A DNA stretch of 64,000 nucleotides from the NCBI GenBank assembly GCA_963973975.1, contig CAXBCF010000005.1, forward strand, positions 1-64,000, read 5' to 3'. The DNA comes from UBA1494_A sp963973975 (GTDB lineage: Bacteria; Bacteroidota; Bacteroidia; Flavobacteriales_E; Vicingaceae). The stretch's first letter is position 1, and every line of letters begins with the position of its first letter. The notes below the pieces were generated by a model. The model was not told the origin of the DNA and ran no database searches. It was given only the letters and a program-made list of their open reading frames with translations. The position numbers were made by a program, and so were the translations under genes. Positions 43,222-53,200 of the stretch are shown one piece after another.

Positions 43222-44133
43222 ATGAAGTTTAAAAACCTTGTAACATTAAAAGAACACAAAGGAGCAGTTTATTCTATTTGCAAAGGAAACCAACCCTTTG
43301 AAATTTTTTCAGGAGGCTCAGATCGGCATGTGATTTTATGGAATTTACAAAAGCTAAGCCCCATGAAAGTCGTGGCAAAATCACCAAGTCCTATTATCAG
43401 TCTTTTATATTTAAGAGAGTATAATTTGCTCTTAATCGGTCAGATGGAAGGGGGAGTGCATGTGATTGATTTAGAAGCGGGAAAAGAATTGCGTTATTTG
43501 AAAATACATGAAGGATATGTATTTGATATTAAATTTATTGAATCTAAAAAGGAAGTAGTTTTTTCTTCCGGCGATGGTTCTATTTCTGTTTGGTCGGTTC
43601 CGGATTTTAAGTTGCTTTACCAAAAGAAAGTAACGGATAAGAAATGCCGTAAAATGGCTTATTCCGAAATTCGAAGTGAATTGGCAATTTCGAATGGAGA
43701 TGGAAGCATTGCTTTTTTTGATGTAAGCGATTGGAGCCTAAAAAATACCATTGAAAATGTGCCTTCAGCAGTAAACGTTGTTCATTATCAACCTGACTCC
43801 GATTACCTTTTTGCAGGTGAAAAAGATGCACATTTGTTTCAATTCGAATTGGGCAGCAACCGAGAAACTAAAAACATTGCCGCACACAATTGGGCCATTT
43901 ACGACATGGCTTTTTCTGAAAATGGAAAGTACTTGGCAACTGCGAGTAGAGATAAAACCATAAAAATTTGGGATGCTAATCAATTGAAAGTATTGCAGCG
44001 CATAGAAGGGTTTAAAGACAGCGGACATACGCATTCAGTAAACGCAATTTTATGGCTCGCTTACAACAACTTGCTTATCAGTGCAGGCGATGATCAGAGC
44101 TTAAAAGTTTGGGAAGAGGAAGTGTTGAAATAA
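43222..44133 (+). CDS. WD40 repeat protein
   Basis: 303 residues with about six to seven WD40 blades covering nearly the whole length (for example FSGGSDRHVILWNLQK, GDGSISVWSV, ATASRDKTIKIWD, SAGDDQSLKVWEE). The blades should close into one beta-propeller that serves as a protein-binding platform. There is no signal peptide, so it acts in the cytoplasm. Coupling to recG (1-bp gap) may be only operonic. WD40 proteins of this simple kind are not rare in Bacteroidota; the partner is unknown. Confidence 0.88.
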   Translation: MKFKNLVTLKEHKGAVYSICKGNQPFEIFSGGSDRHVILWNLQKLSPMKVVAKSPSPIISLLYLREYNLLLIGQMEGGVHVIDLEAGKELRYLKIHEGYVFDIKFIESKKEVVFSSGDGSISVWSVPDFKLLYQKKVTDKKCRKMAYSEIRSELAISNGDGSIAFFDVSDWSLKNTIENVPSAVNVVHYQPDSDYLFAGEKDAHLFQFELGSNRETKNIAAHNWAIYDMAFSENGKYLATASRDKTIKIWDANQLKVLQRIEGFKDSGHTHSVNAILWLAYNNLLISAGDDQSLKVWEEEVLK

Positions 44134-44187
44134 GCGCAAAGAGCAACCATGAAATAGTTAATTTTGGCATTTAAATAAAAATAACGC

Positions 44188-46617
44188 ATGAAAATTTCCC
44201 TCAATTGGTTAAAAAACTACCTTACAATCAATCATTCGGTAGATAAAATTTCTCAAATCTTAACTGATATTGGCCTTGAGGTAGAAGGAATTGAAACTTT
44301 TGAATCAATTAAGGAAGGGCTTGAAGGAGTCGTTATCGGACAAATCAAAGAGGTGAAACCTCACCCAAACGCCGATCGATTGCACTTAACCAAAGTGGAT
44401 GTCGGTCATGCTGATTTATTGCCAATTGTTTGTGGTGCCCCAAATGTAGCTGTCGGACAAAAAGTAGTGGTTGCTTTGGTAGGATCAACCTTATATCCCG
44501 ACGAGAAAGGCTTTAAAATCAAGAAATCTAAAATTAGAGGAAAGGATTCAGAAGGAATGTTGTGCGCTGAAGATGAACTCGGCCTTGGAGAAAGTCACGA
44601 CGGAATAATGGTATTGGATGCAAAGGTGCCAATAGGAACCTTAGCAGCTGATTATTTTGAAACAAAGAGCGACACCGTTTTTGAAATTGGATTAACGCCC
44701 AACCGAATTGATGCAGCTTCACATTTTGGTGTCGCTAGAGACTTGGCAGCCTTTCTAAATCTCTCTGAAGATTTGCAATTGAACTTGCCTTCTGTTAGCC
44801 AGTTTAAAGTGGAATCCACAAAATTGCCCATTGCTGTTGAGGTGGAAGATGCTGCACTTTGTCCGCGCTATTCGGGAATGACAATCAGTAATTTGAAAGT
44901 TGGAGAATCACCCGATTGGTTGAAAAATGCCTTGAAAGCGATAGGAGTGAAGCCAATTAATAATGTGGTTGATGTTACCAATTATGTCTTGCATGAAATT
45001 GGTCAACCGCTCCACGCATTTGATGCTGCTAAAATTGAAGGAAATAAAATTATCGTTAAAACGGTTGAAAATGCTAACAAATTTACCACTCTCGATGAAA
45101 AAGAACGGGAATTATCTTCGGCAGATTTAATGATTTGCAATGCGAAATCACCCATGTGTATTGCAGGGGTTTTTGGTGGAATAAATTCAGGAGTTAGCAA
45201 ATCTACCACTTCCATATTTTTAGAAAGTGCTTACTTTAATCCTGTTAGCATTCGTCAAACAGCAAAAAGGCATGGCTTAAACACCGATGCTTCATTTCGC
45301 TATGAGCGCGGAACAGATCCAAACATTACCGTTTACGCCCTTAAAAGAGCAGCTTTATTACTAAAAGAAGTTGCCGGAGGTGAATTGAGCTCTGAAATAA
45401 TTGATTTGTATCCAAATCCAATTGAGGATGTTATCATAAACATCAGTTTCGACGAAATTAATCGATTGGTGGGGCAACAAATTGATCCAAGTGTGGTGAA
45501 AACCATTTTGGAGAATTTAGAGTTTAAGATTTTGCATCAAACAAAAACGGAGTTGAGACTGCAAGTTCCGGCTTACCGTGTTGATGTGACTCGCTCGGTT
45601 GATGTGATTGAAGAAATTTTGAGAATTTACGGCTACAACAATGTGAAACTTCCTAACCAAATTCGAGCGAGTGTCACTTACCGTGAAAAGCTAAGCGATC
45701 ACCGATTAGAGCAAGTTTTAGCTGATTTTTTAAGTAGCAATGGCTACGCTGAAATTTTCAATAACTCATTGACCAATCCCAAGCATTACAAGCAACAGGC
45801 TCAATTGGTTAAAATGCTCAATCCATTGAGTAAAGAAACAGAAGTGATGCGTAAAAGTTTGATTTTTGGTGGATTGGAAACCATTGCTTACAATTTAAAT
45901 CGCAAGCGAAATCGTCTAAAATTGTATGAATTTGGAAAGGTGTATTCTAAAAACGAAAGTGAAAGCTACCAAGAGACTAAGCAATTAGGAATATGGATTT
46001 GTGGAAACGATTTAGCTGAAAGTTGGCAACAAAAGCAGCAGAAGGTTAGTTTTTTCAACCTAAAAGCGACTGTAGAAAACTTATTTCAACGACTTGGAAT
46101 TGAGGGCTACAGTTATGAAAGCATTAAGTTAGGAGCCAATGAGCAAGATGAGACTTTGTTTGCTTCGGGAATGAATTTGCTGAAAGGAGAAAAAATCTTG
46201 GCTAGTTTGGGCAGAGTTCATCCGAGTTTGATTCAAAACTTTGATTTATCGGAAGAAGTGTTTTTCGCTGAATTGAATTGGTCAGCTCTCACTAAAATGG
46301 CTAGGAAGAAAGTAATTCAATATCAGCCGAGTTCTAAATTCCCGGCGGTGCGAAGAGATTTAGCCCTTTTGTTAGATCGAGATGTTGCTTTTAGCGAAGT
46401 GAATCAATTGGCGCAGCAAGTTGAAAAACGCCTATTGAAAGAAGTCAATTTATTTGATGTTTATGAAGGCAAAAACATGCCTGAGGGTAAAAAATCTTAT
46501 GGTGTTAGTTTTCTGTTTCAAGATCAAAAGAAAACACTCACCGACCAACAAGTTGATAAAATCATGGAGCGCTTAATAAAAAGCTATACTTCTGAATTAA
46601 ATGCGGAGTTAAGGTAA
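44188..46617 (+). CDS. pheT: Phenylalanine--tRNA ligase beta subunit
   Basis: 809 residues. N-terminal tRNA-binding OB domain (about 40-150), B3/B4 editing domain (VTNYVLHEIGQPLHAFD around 255-275), B5 domain (IRQTAKRHGLNTDASFRYERG then KLPNQIRASV), the catalytic-like core and a C-terminal ferredoxin-fold anticodon-binding domain (FPAVRRDLALLLDRDVAFSEV). Works with PheS, which is not in this window. A TAATTTTG at 44159-44166 may be its -7 box. Its stop at 46617 directly abuts that of the facing pterin dehydratase gene. Confidence 0.97.
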   Translation: MKISLNWLKNYLTINHSVDKISQILTDIGLEVEGIETFESIKEGLEGVVIGQIKEVKPHPNADRLHLTKVDVGHADLLPIVCGAPNVAVGQKVVVALVGSTLYPDEKGFKIKKSKIRGKDSEGMLCAEDELGLGESHDGIMVLDAKVPIGTLAADYFETKSDTVFEIGLTPNRIDAASHFGVARDLAAFLNLSEDLQLNLPSVSQFKVESTKLPIAVEVEDAALCPRYSGMTISNLKVGESPDWLKNALKAIGVKPINNVVDVTNYVLHEIGQPLHAFDAAKIEGNKIIVKTVENANKFTTLDEKERELSSADLMICNAKSPMCIAGVFGGINSGVSKSTTSIFLESAYFNPVSIRQTAKRHGLNTDASFRYERGTDPNITVYALKRAALLLKEVAGGELSSEIIDLYPNPIEDVIINISFDEINRLVGQQIDPSVVKTILENLEFKILHQTKTELRLQVPAYRVDVTRSVDVIEEILRIYGYNNVKLPNQIRASVTYREKLSDHRLEQVLADFLSSNGYAEIFNNSLTNPKHYKQQAQLVKMLNPLSKETEVMRKSLIFGGLETIAYNLNRKRNRLKLYEFGKVYSKNESESYQETKQLGIWICGNDLAESWQQKQQKVSFFNLKATVENLFQRLGIEGYSYESIKLGANEQDETLFASGMNLLKGEKILASLGRVHPSLIQNFDLSEEVFFAELNWSALTKMARKKVIQYQPSSKFPAVRRDLALLLDRDVAFSEVNQLAQQVEKRLLKEVNLFDVYEGKNMPEGKKSYGVSFLFQDQKKTLTDQQVDKIMERLIKSYTSELNAELR

Positions 46618-46857
46618 TCAATCCATCAAAGCACTAATCTCTTCCGCTAGTTTTTTATCCTTTTCAGTAATTGTATTTCCTTGGTCGTGTGTACTGAGTC
46701 TAATTTTTACTTTGTTGTATGTATTACTCCAAGTTGGATGATGCTTGGCTTTTTCTGAAAGCAAAGCAACTTGGCTCATAAATGCCCATGCTTCAACGAA
46801 ATTTTTAAACTCAAATTCTCGCTCTAATCCATTATTTTCTTCTTTCCAATTCTTCAT
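46618..46857 (-). CDS. Pterin-4-alpha-carbinolamine dehydratase-like protein
   Basis: 79 residues, shorter than usual (~95-110) because the N-terminal strand region is reduced. The active-site signature is clear: KAKHHPTWSNTYNKVKIRLS followed by THDQGNTITEKD. Dehydrates 4a-hydroxytetrahydrobiopterin or serves related folate/pterin chemistry; PhhA is not in the window, and such stand-alone proteins often have other roles. Converges with pheT with no intergenic gap, so no separate terminator is visible. Confidence 0.9.
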   Translation of the reverse strand: MKNWKEENNGLEREFEFKNFVEAWAFMSQVALLSEKAKHHPTWSNTYNKVKIRLSTHDQGNTITEKDKKLAEEISALMD

Positions 46858-47647
46858 AGCGATATATTTTTAGTTGTTTCAGCCAATTTAATCAAAAAAA
46901 ATTAATTGGAATGATATAGTGTGTTTTATAGCTTTCTAAACCAAAAATAAAAACCACATAGAAACATAGGTTCATTTCTTATTTTAATAGTCTTGTTTTC
47001 GCTCCTCATACTATTAACATGAAGCATCGAGTTTAAATATTTGAAGTACTTAAAACATGTACTCTATATCAGCAAGTCTAAATATTTTTTGTCAAAATAT
47101 ATAAGAAGTGGAAGTTTCTACAAGAGCTTGTTATGAAAATGGATATTTAATCAATGCTCTGCATTGATATTCTTTTCCCCATGAATAACAAGCAAAAAAA
47201 GGAAAGACAGTGAAGCAAAGCGTAACGCCTTTTTTTGATTGTGCCTGTCCCGCTTTTTTTAGCGGGAGTCTTCTCAGAAAGGCGTTGTGCAATAGCATGG
47301 ACTGAGAAGAATTTATTTGGGAAAAGTCTCCTTTTTTTGGTTCGTTTTTTTGGAGAAGCAAAAAAATGAACATAAAAATAATTTTAAAACAGATTATATT
47401 AGTGCTTTCTATGTAAAGCAAAGCTTCTATGATTACTCCCCATTAAAAAACTATGTATCTATGTGGTTAAAAAAAAATAATGATAGACTAAATATCATTA
47501 ATAATCAACCTTAGTAGTCCCATCTTTACTCAACTTTGCAGCTGAAAAACAAAAAATTGCTTAATTATTTTTTCAAATGAATTATAAATTATGCGATTGA
47601 CTCGAACATCGCTAAATTTGTTTGATAAACTAAACTAAGTGATTGCC
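46858..47647. other. Intergenic region with the uninterrupted dispersed repeat
   Basis: About 790 bp with no gene. The centre is repeat copy 2 (47128-47382). The flanks are A/T-rich, with no clear element; the AsmA-like promoter should lie near 47560-47640. Confidence 0.6.
47128..47382 (+). repeat. Dispersed hairpin repeat, copy 2 (uninterrupted)
   Basis: Contiguous version of the repeat seen split at 4726-5153, including CCCGCTTTTTTTAGCGGG (perfect stem), the CTTCTCAG / CTGAGAAG stem and the terminal GTTCG-T-run / A-run-TGAAC hairpin. The single TAA at 47186-47188 is the empty site for the 168-bp element. Confidence 0.8.
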
Positions 47648-50326
47648 ATGAAAACTGTCTTGAAAATTTTAGGAGTCCTCGTTATTCTTATTGTCGCTGC
47701 ATTAATTTTAATTCCGGTTATTTTCAAAGATGACATCGTTAAGATGGTCAAACAAGAAACCAACAATGCGGTGAATGCAAAAATTGATTTTGGAGATTTT
47801 GACTTGAGTTTAATTAAGAGCTTCCCCAATTTCCATTTTACAATCGAGGATGTTTCTGTTATTGGTATCGATGAATTTGAAGGCAAACAATTGGCAGCAA
47901 TTAAAGAATTAAACCTAGTTGTGGATTTGATGTCGGTGATTAAAGGCGAAACCATTCAAGTAAAACGCATCAATGTGATAGAACCTTACATTGAAACCAA
48001 AGTATTGGCAAACGGAAAAGCCAACTGGGACATAGCTAAAGAAAGTGAAACCGTTGAGGTGGAAGATTCCAGTTTGGAAGAAGGAGCTTCAAGTTTTAAA
48101 ATGGACTTGAATCGCGTCAGTATTGAAAAAGGGAGAATTATTTACGATGATGTCACCATGCCAATTCACATGGACATTGCTAATTTGGACATTGATTTAA
48201 CAGGAGACTTAACTGCTTCTGTCACCAATATTGATGCACATGGAAGTGTTGCAGCTTTCAACTTAACTTTTGATGGTGTTCAATACATGAAAAATGTGAA
48301 AGTGCTTTTAGATGTTGTAATGGAAATGGACATCGATCAATTTAAATTCACTTTTAAAGACAATGAAATATGGGCAAATAAACTTCCTTTAGGATTAGAT
48401 GGCTGGTTGGCCATGCCCAATGAATCCATCGACATGGATTTAACTTTTGAAGCGAAGAAAACTGATTTTATAGAGATACTTTCTTTGATTCCAGCAGAGT
48501 TTGCTCAAGATTTAGAAGGTGTTAAAACAGCAGGAACTTTAGCCTTGAATGGATATGCCAAAGGAAGTTACTTGGATTCGATTTATCCGGCATTTGGAAT
48601 TAACATGGAAGTAGCCAATGCCATGTTTCAGTTTCCTGATCTTCCGAAAGCGGTTGAAGACATTCAAATTAAGGCAAGTGTAGAAAGTAAAACTGGAGAC
48701 GTCGATTACACCATTGTAGATGTTCCTAAATTTCACTTCAAAATGGCAGATAACCCATTCGACCTTAACTTCTATTTAGCTACGCCAATTTCAGATCCCT
48801 ACATTCGAGCGGGAATGAAAGGAAAGTTAGTGCTAGATAATATCAAAGATTTAATTCCCCTCGATAAAGGAGATGAGTTGGGCGGAACCATTATTTCAGA
48901 TTTTTCATTGGCAGGAAATCTCTCAACCATTGAAAACGAGAAATATGAAGAGTTTAAAGCAGGAGGAAGTTTAATTGTAGAGAAAATGCATTATGCATCC
49001 GATTCTCTAGACTATCCAGTTGATATTAGCTATGCAGGACTTGAGTTTAGTCCAAGATTTGTCGAATTAACTCAATTTGACATGCTTTTAGGTAAAAGTG
49101 ATTTAGCGGTGAATGGTAAGTTGGAAAACTTTATTGGCTATGCTTTGAAAGACGATCAAGTATTAAAAGGAGTTTTAAATATCAAATCTAATTTATTAGA
49201 TATAAATCAATTAGCCGGAATTGATCCAGATGCAGAAAGTCCTGAAGAAACAGAAGAAGAAATATCTACTGAAGAGCCGATGGAAGTAGTGCTGCTTCCT
49301 AAAAACATTGATTTTACAACCAATGCAGCAATAGCTAAATTAATTTTTGACAACATTGAAATAACTGACATTGCAGGAGCGATAGTTTTAAAACAGCAAA
49401 TGATGCGCTTGGAAAATACTGGAATGAGCTTGTTAGATGGTAGAATGATCATGAGTGGGTTTTATGAAACAACAGACTCGGTTAAACCAACTTATGACTT
49501 TGCTATGGACGTGAAAGGGTTTGACGTTCAAAAAACAGTAAAAACCTTTAATTCAATTGAAAAATTAGCTCCTCTAGCGAAAAGCAGTAATGGAAAATAC
49601 TCTAGCACTTTGACAATCACAGGAGCTTTAGATCAAAACATGGATCCAATTTTTGAATCCATGTTCGGAAAAGGAAAACTGAGTACGGATGACATCACTG
49701 TTGAAGGGTATAAACCATTGGAGAAAATGGCAGAGCTAATCAAATATGATAAATTGAATCCACTTAATTTTAAGGATTTGAACCTAACTTTTACGATTAG
49801 TGAGGGAAAAGTATATGTTGATCCATTTACCAATAAAATTGGCAACAGCAAGGTAACCATTTCTGGAAGTAACTCCTTTGACCAAACAATTGATTATGTT
49901 TTCAAATTTGAAATTCCACGTTCTGAGTTTGGCGGAGCAGCCAATGCAGCAGTTGATGGATTGTTGGCAAAAGCAGCAGGAAAGGGAATTGATGTGAGTA
50001 TGGCTGATAACATTAACGTGGATGTAAGAATGGTTGGACCTGCTACAGATCCAAAAATTACCACCGACTTTAAACAAGCAGCAGGTAATGCTACCGATGC
50101 TTTAAATGACAAGGCCAAGGAAGAGTTGGAGAAGAAGAAGAAAGAGTTGGAAGATAAAGCCAAGAAAGAATTGGAAGAAGCTAAAGACAAAGCACAACAA
50201 GAGTTAGAGAGGAAAAGAAAAGAGGCCGAAGAAAAAGCCAAAGAAGAATTGGAAAAAGAAAAAAAGAAAGCTGAAGAAAAATTGAAGGAAGAAGCAAAGA
50301 AAAAACTAAAAGGGATATTTAAGTAA
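47648..50326 (+). CDS. AsmA-family envelope protein with charged helical tail
   Basis: 892 residues from the ATG at 47648; a GTG at 47639 is also in frame but adds only three codons. One N-terminal membrane helix (VLKILGVLVILIVAALILIP), then the long beta-rich AsmA/TamB-like body (for example INVIEPYIETKVLANGKANW, LTGDLTASVTNIDAHG) thought to form a lipid-carrying groove between membranes. The last ~75 residues are a Lys/Glu-rich helix (KKKKELEDKAKKELEEAKDK type) resembling a single alpha-helix domain. Role in outer-membrane lipid transport is by family. Confidence 0.85.
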   Translation: MKTVLKILGVLVILIVAALILIPVIFKDDIVKMVKQETNNAVNAKIDFGDFDLSLIKSFPNFHFTIEDVSVIGIDEFEGKQLAAIKELNLVVDLMSVIKGETIQVKRINVIEPYIETKVLANGKANWDIAKESETVEVEDSSLEEGASSFKMDLNRVSIEKGRIIYDDVTMPIHMDIANLDIDLTGDLTASVTNIDAHGSVAAFNLTFDGVQYMKNVKVLLDVVMEMDIDQFKFTFKDNEIWANKLPLGLDGWLAMPNESIDMDLTFEAKKTDFIEILSLIPAEFAQDLEGVKTAGTLALNGYAKGSYLDSIYPAFGINMEVANAMFQFPDLPKAVEDIQIKASVESKTGDVDYTIVDVPKFHFKMADNPFDLNFYLATPISDPYIRAGMKGKLVLDNIKDLIPLDKGDELGGTIISDFSLAGNLSTIENEKYEEFKAGGSLIVEKMHYASDSLDYPVDISYAGLEFSPRFVELTQFDMLLGKSDLAVNGKLENFIGYALKDDQVLKGVLNIKSNLLDINQLAGIDPDAESPEETEEEISTEEPMEVVLLPKNIDFTTNAAIAKLIFDNIEITDIAGAIVLKQQMMRLENTGMSLLDGRMIMSGFYETTDSVKPTYDFAMDVKGFDVQKTVKTFNSIEKLAPLAKSSNGKYSSTLTITGALDQNMDPIFESMFGKGKLSTDDITVEGYKPLEKMAELIKYDKLNPLNFKDLNLTFTISEGKVYVDPFTNKIGNSKVTISGSNSFDQTIDYVFKFEIPRSEFGGAANAAVDGLLAKAAGKGIDVSMADNINVDVRMVGPATDPKITTDFKQAAGNATDALNDKAKEELEKKKKELEDKAKKELEEAKDKAQQELERKRKEAEEKAKEELEKEKKKAEEKLKEEAKKKLKGIFK

Positions 50327-50370
50327 GCAGCTTTTCAGTTTATTTGTAAGGTCTTAAAGGGGAGTTTTCG

Positions 50371-52371
50371 ATGTGTAAAAGAGTTCATATTTCTATAATT
50401 TTAAAAAGTAGCATTTTTACAATGCTACTTTTTCATTTTATTTTAGGATTCTCTCAAGAAGATTGGAGCTGTAAGAAGCCTTCAAAAAAAGCACAAAAAC
50501 TTTATGAAAAAGCCCAACAATATTCCTTTAAAGGAAATGAGGCTTATGGCTTACTGATTGAGTCAGTTAAGGAAGATGAAGCCTTTGTTGAAGCACTTTC
50601 TATTTTAGCTTATTTGAATAGTAAAAAAGATCAAAGTGTTCCTCAAAATAAAAATAGAACACTGAGTTACTATGAGAAAACGCGTTTAGCTTGTCCTGCT
50701 TTTCGAAATTATGAGGCTACCTTGTGGTTAGCAAAATACCATTACAAAGCAAGGACTTATGAAATTGCTCAGCAATTGTTGATAGAATACATCAACAATG
50801 TAGACAAGAAAAGAAAGAATGAATTAGAAGAAGCAACCGATCTTAAAAAACGAATAGATCAATACTTTTCGATTTTTAAAAATCCTGTTCCTTTTAATCC
50901 AATTAAAGTTGAGGGAGCTTCTTCTTCAGAAGATGAGTTTTTACCAATGCTTTCGCCAGACAATCAGTATTTATTTTTTACCAGAAGGTCAGAAGTTGAT
51001 ACAAAAAGTGCTATTGGAAAACAAGAGAAGGAGTTTTTTGTACAGAGTAGAAAAAAATATGATGGCTCCTATTCAGGTGGAATTCCAATGCCAACACCTT
51101 TTAATCAAGGAAGTTATCAGGGAGGTTCAAGTATTTCTGTAGACAATAAATTACTCTTTATCACCATTGTAGATCAAATTCCTCATCCACAAACAAAAAG
51201 TTTATTTTCAAACGGAGATATTTATTATTCGGAATTTAAATCGGGTCAATGGGGAGAGTTGAAGTCAATTGGAGCACACATTAACGGTCAATATACATGG
51301 GAAGGTCAGCCTTCAATTTCTTCTGATAATTTAACCTTGTATTTTGCCAGTGCAAGGGGAGTAGACAATTATGGAGGTATGGATTTGTATAAAACAGAAC
51401 GTCAGAAAGACGGCTCTTGGGGGCCTGCTATCAATCTTGGCCCTAAAATCAATACTGAGGGCAATGAAAAATCCCCTTTTATGCATTCAGATAGTTATAC
51501 CTTGTATTTTTCATCAGATGGTCATCCAACTGTTGGAGGTCAGGATATATTCTTTGCTAAAATGAATGAGTTTGGACAGTTTAATTCTCCTACTAATATT
51601 GGTGTGCCAATTAACACACCGAATGATGAACATGGGTTTATGGTGAGTACAGATGGAAAATACGGCTACTTCTCTTCTAATTTGGGTATGAAAGGATTGG
51701 ACATTTACTACTTTGAAATTCCTGAATACGCTCGTCCAAAAGACGTAGTTTTTGTTAAAGGTACAGTGGCAAGTAAAGATCCTGATGCAGCTAAAGGAAT
51801 GAGTATTGAATTAAAAAATATGAGTACCAATAAAGTGACTCAAGGAGTAGTTGATGAAGAAAAAGGAGAGTATGTGGCGGTGATTACAGCTACAGAAAAA
51901 GAGGATGTGATGATGATGGCTAAGAAAAATGGCTATGCATTTACTTCTCAATACATCAATTCAACTAAAGATGTGGTTGGTAAACCAATGCGAGTGGAGC
52001 CAATGTCTTTTAATCCAATTGAACTTGGTGAAACTTATCAAATCAACAACATAAATTTTGAAACTAATTCGTCTGATTTGAGCATTCAGGTTGTACATAT
52101 TTTGGATGAGTTTATTGAATTTTTAACCGAAAATCCATCTGTTAAAGTAGCAATTTACGGACATACCGATAATATTGGTGATGCAATTGCTAACTTAGTG
52201 CTTTCGAAAGAACGTTCTCAATCGGTGAAAAATTACTTGATTTTAGAAGGAATTGGTGCTAACCGGTTGGAATCTGACGGTTTTGGTGCCAATAAACCAA
52301 TTGCATCAAATAAAACAGAATTAGGAAGGGCTAAAAACAGACGGACAGAATTTGTAATTCTATCGAAATAA
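50371..52371 (+). CDS. OmpA-family protein with PD40 propeller, PorE-like
   Basis: 666 residues. Signal-like N-terminus, TPR-like helices (about 38-160), WD40-like PD40 repeats (about 180-450; SPDNQYLFFTRRSEVDTKSA, ISSDNLTLYFASARG, HSDSYTLYFSSDG), a carboxypeptidase-regulatory-like beta domain (about 460-545), and a C-terminal OmpA peptidoglycan-binding domain (INFETNSSDLSIQ, GHTDNIGD, GAKNRRTEF-type end). This exact order is that of PorE, a type IX secretion component in P. gingivalis, but other OmpA-PD40 proteins share it. PorE is a lipoprotein; a canonical lipobox is not obvious here. Confidence 0.85.
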   Translation: MCKRVHISIILKSSIFTMLLFHFILGFSQEDWSCKKPSKKAQKLYEKAQQYSFKGNEAYGLLIESVKEDEAFVEALSILAYLNSKKDQSVPQNKNRTLSYYEKTRLACPAFRNYEATLWLAKYHYKARTYEIAQQLLIEYINNVDKKRKNELEEATDLKKRIDQYFSIFKNPVPFNPIKVEGASSSEDEFLPMLSPDNQYLFFTRRSEVDTKSAIGKQEKEFFVQSRKKYDGSYSGGIPMPTPFNQGSYQGGSSISVDNKLLFITIVDQIPHPQTKSLFSNGDIYYSEFKSGQWGELKSIGAHINGQYTWEGQPSISSDNLTLYFASARGVDNYGGMDLYKTERQKDGSWGPAINLGPKINTEGNEKSPFMHSDSYTLYFSSDGHPTVGGQDIFFAKMNEFGQFNSPTNIGVPINTPNDEHGFMVSTDGKYGYFSSNLGMKGLDIYYFEIPEYARPKDVVFVKGTVASKDPDAAKGMSIELKNMSTNKVTQGVVDEEKGEYVAVITATEKEDVMMMAKKNGYAFTSQYINSTKDVVGKPMRVEPMSFNPIELGETYQINNINFETNSSDLSIQVVHILDEFIEFLTENPSVKVAIYGHTDNIGDAIANLVLSKERSQSVKNYLILEGIGANRLESDGFGANKPIASNKTELGRAKNRRTEFVILSK

Positions 52372-52381
52372 TAAAAAAGCA

Positions 52382-52389
52382 TACTTTTG
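52382..52389 (+). promoter_or_regulatory. Candidate -7 box of the DUF4920 gene
   Basis: TACTTTTG fits TAnnTTTG, 24 bp before the ATG at 52414. Confidence 0.3.
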
Positions 52390-52413
52390 TCCTTTATTTA
52401 CAAAAATTAAATT

Positions 52414-52941
52414 ATGAAAAAACGAATTTTAAATTTCTTAGGCATTGCCCTAATTTCAAGCTTTGTTGCTTGCGACAATGCAGCTAAAACAACTGAAGAA
52501 ACAGAAAAAACTACTGAAGAAGTAGTTGAAGAAGTGGATGAAAATTCCGGAAAAACTCAATTTGGAGAACTAATAGAAGCTGAAAATGCAATTTCTATTG
52601 ATGAATTTGCAATTGAAATGGAAGGTAAAGACAGCTTAGAAGTTAAACTTTTTGCTACTGCAAAAGATGTTTGTAAGAAAAAAGGATGTTGGATGAAGGT
52701 TGAAAAATCAGACGGTACCTTAATGCGCGTTACTTTTAAAGATTATGGCTTTTTTGTACCAAAAGACATTGCGGGAAAAAATGTAATAATTGAAGGAACT
52801 GCTTATGCAGATACAGTTTCTGTAGAAGATTTAAAGCATTATGCTGAAGATGGTGGAGAAAGTCCTGAGGCAATCGCTGCCATCACTGAACCTGAAATTG
52901 CAACTACTTTTGTTGCAAAAGGAGTAATTATTCAAGAGTAA
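52414..52941 (+). CDS. DUF4920 lipoprotein
   Basis: 175 residues. Lipoprotein signal with Cys20 (ISSFVACDNAAK). An acidic Thr/Glu linker (about 25-45) precedes the DUF4920 domain, whose signature is CKKKGCWMKV followed by MRVTFKDYGFFVPKDIAG and VIIEGTAYADTVSVEDLKHYA. The domain is of OB-like appearance with two cysteines (KDVCKKKGCW) that may bind metal or form a disulfide. No function is known. It ends with a strong terminator. Confidence 0.9.
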   Translation: MKKRILNFLGIALISSFVACDNAAKTTEETEKTTEEVVEEVDENSGKTQFGELIEAENAISIDEFAIEMEGKDSLEVKLFATAKDVCKKKGCWMKVEKSDGTLMRVTFKDYGFFVPKDIAGKNVIIEGTAYADTVSVEDLKHYAEDGGESPEAIAAITEPEIATTFVAKGVIIQE

Positions 52942-52956
52942 TATCTAATGTAATAG

Positions 52957-52993
52957 ATTAAAAAAGCATCGTTTTTAAACGATGCTTTTTTTT
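52957..52993. terminator. Bidirectional intrinsic terminator
   Basis: AAAAAAGCATCGTTTT / AAACGATGCTTTTTT between two convergent genes; T-runs on both strands. Confidence 0.88.
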
Positions 52994-53200
52994 TTATTTC
53001 TTTGTTTTACAAGTAGAAATACCTAACGGAGCATACAAAGGACAAAAGCCTATGAAGCTTGTAAGCAAAAAAATTACAGATACGATCAGCAATACCAAAC
53101 CTAAAGTTCCTTCAATCGTGTCAGTAAAATAGAGAATAGCAATAATAGCAGCAACGAAAATTCTAAAAATTCGATCAGCTGAGCCCATGTTCTTTTTCAT
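52994..53200 (-). CDS. DUF2892 inner-membrane protein
   Basis: 68 residues with two membrane helices (about 10-27 and 32-52), an N-terminal NMGSADRIFRIFVAAIIA typical of DUF2892/YgaP-like, and a C-terminal FCPLYAPLGISTCKTKK with two cysteines. Family members often accompany sulfur or rhodanese proteins, but none is beside it here. Function unknown. Confidence 0.9.
   Translation of the reverse strand: MKKNMGSADRIFRIFVAAIIAILYFTDTIEGTLGLVLLIVSVIFLLTSFIGFCPLYAPLGISTCKTKK

Noticed and set aside
47131..47421. 96-residue minus-strand and 65-residue plus-strand frames
   Set aside because: Translations of the dispersed hairpin repeat, not kept open in the other copy.
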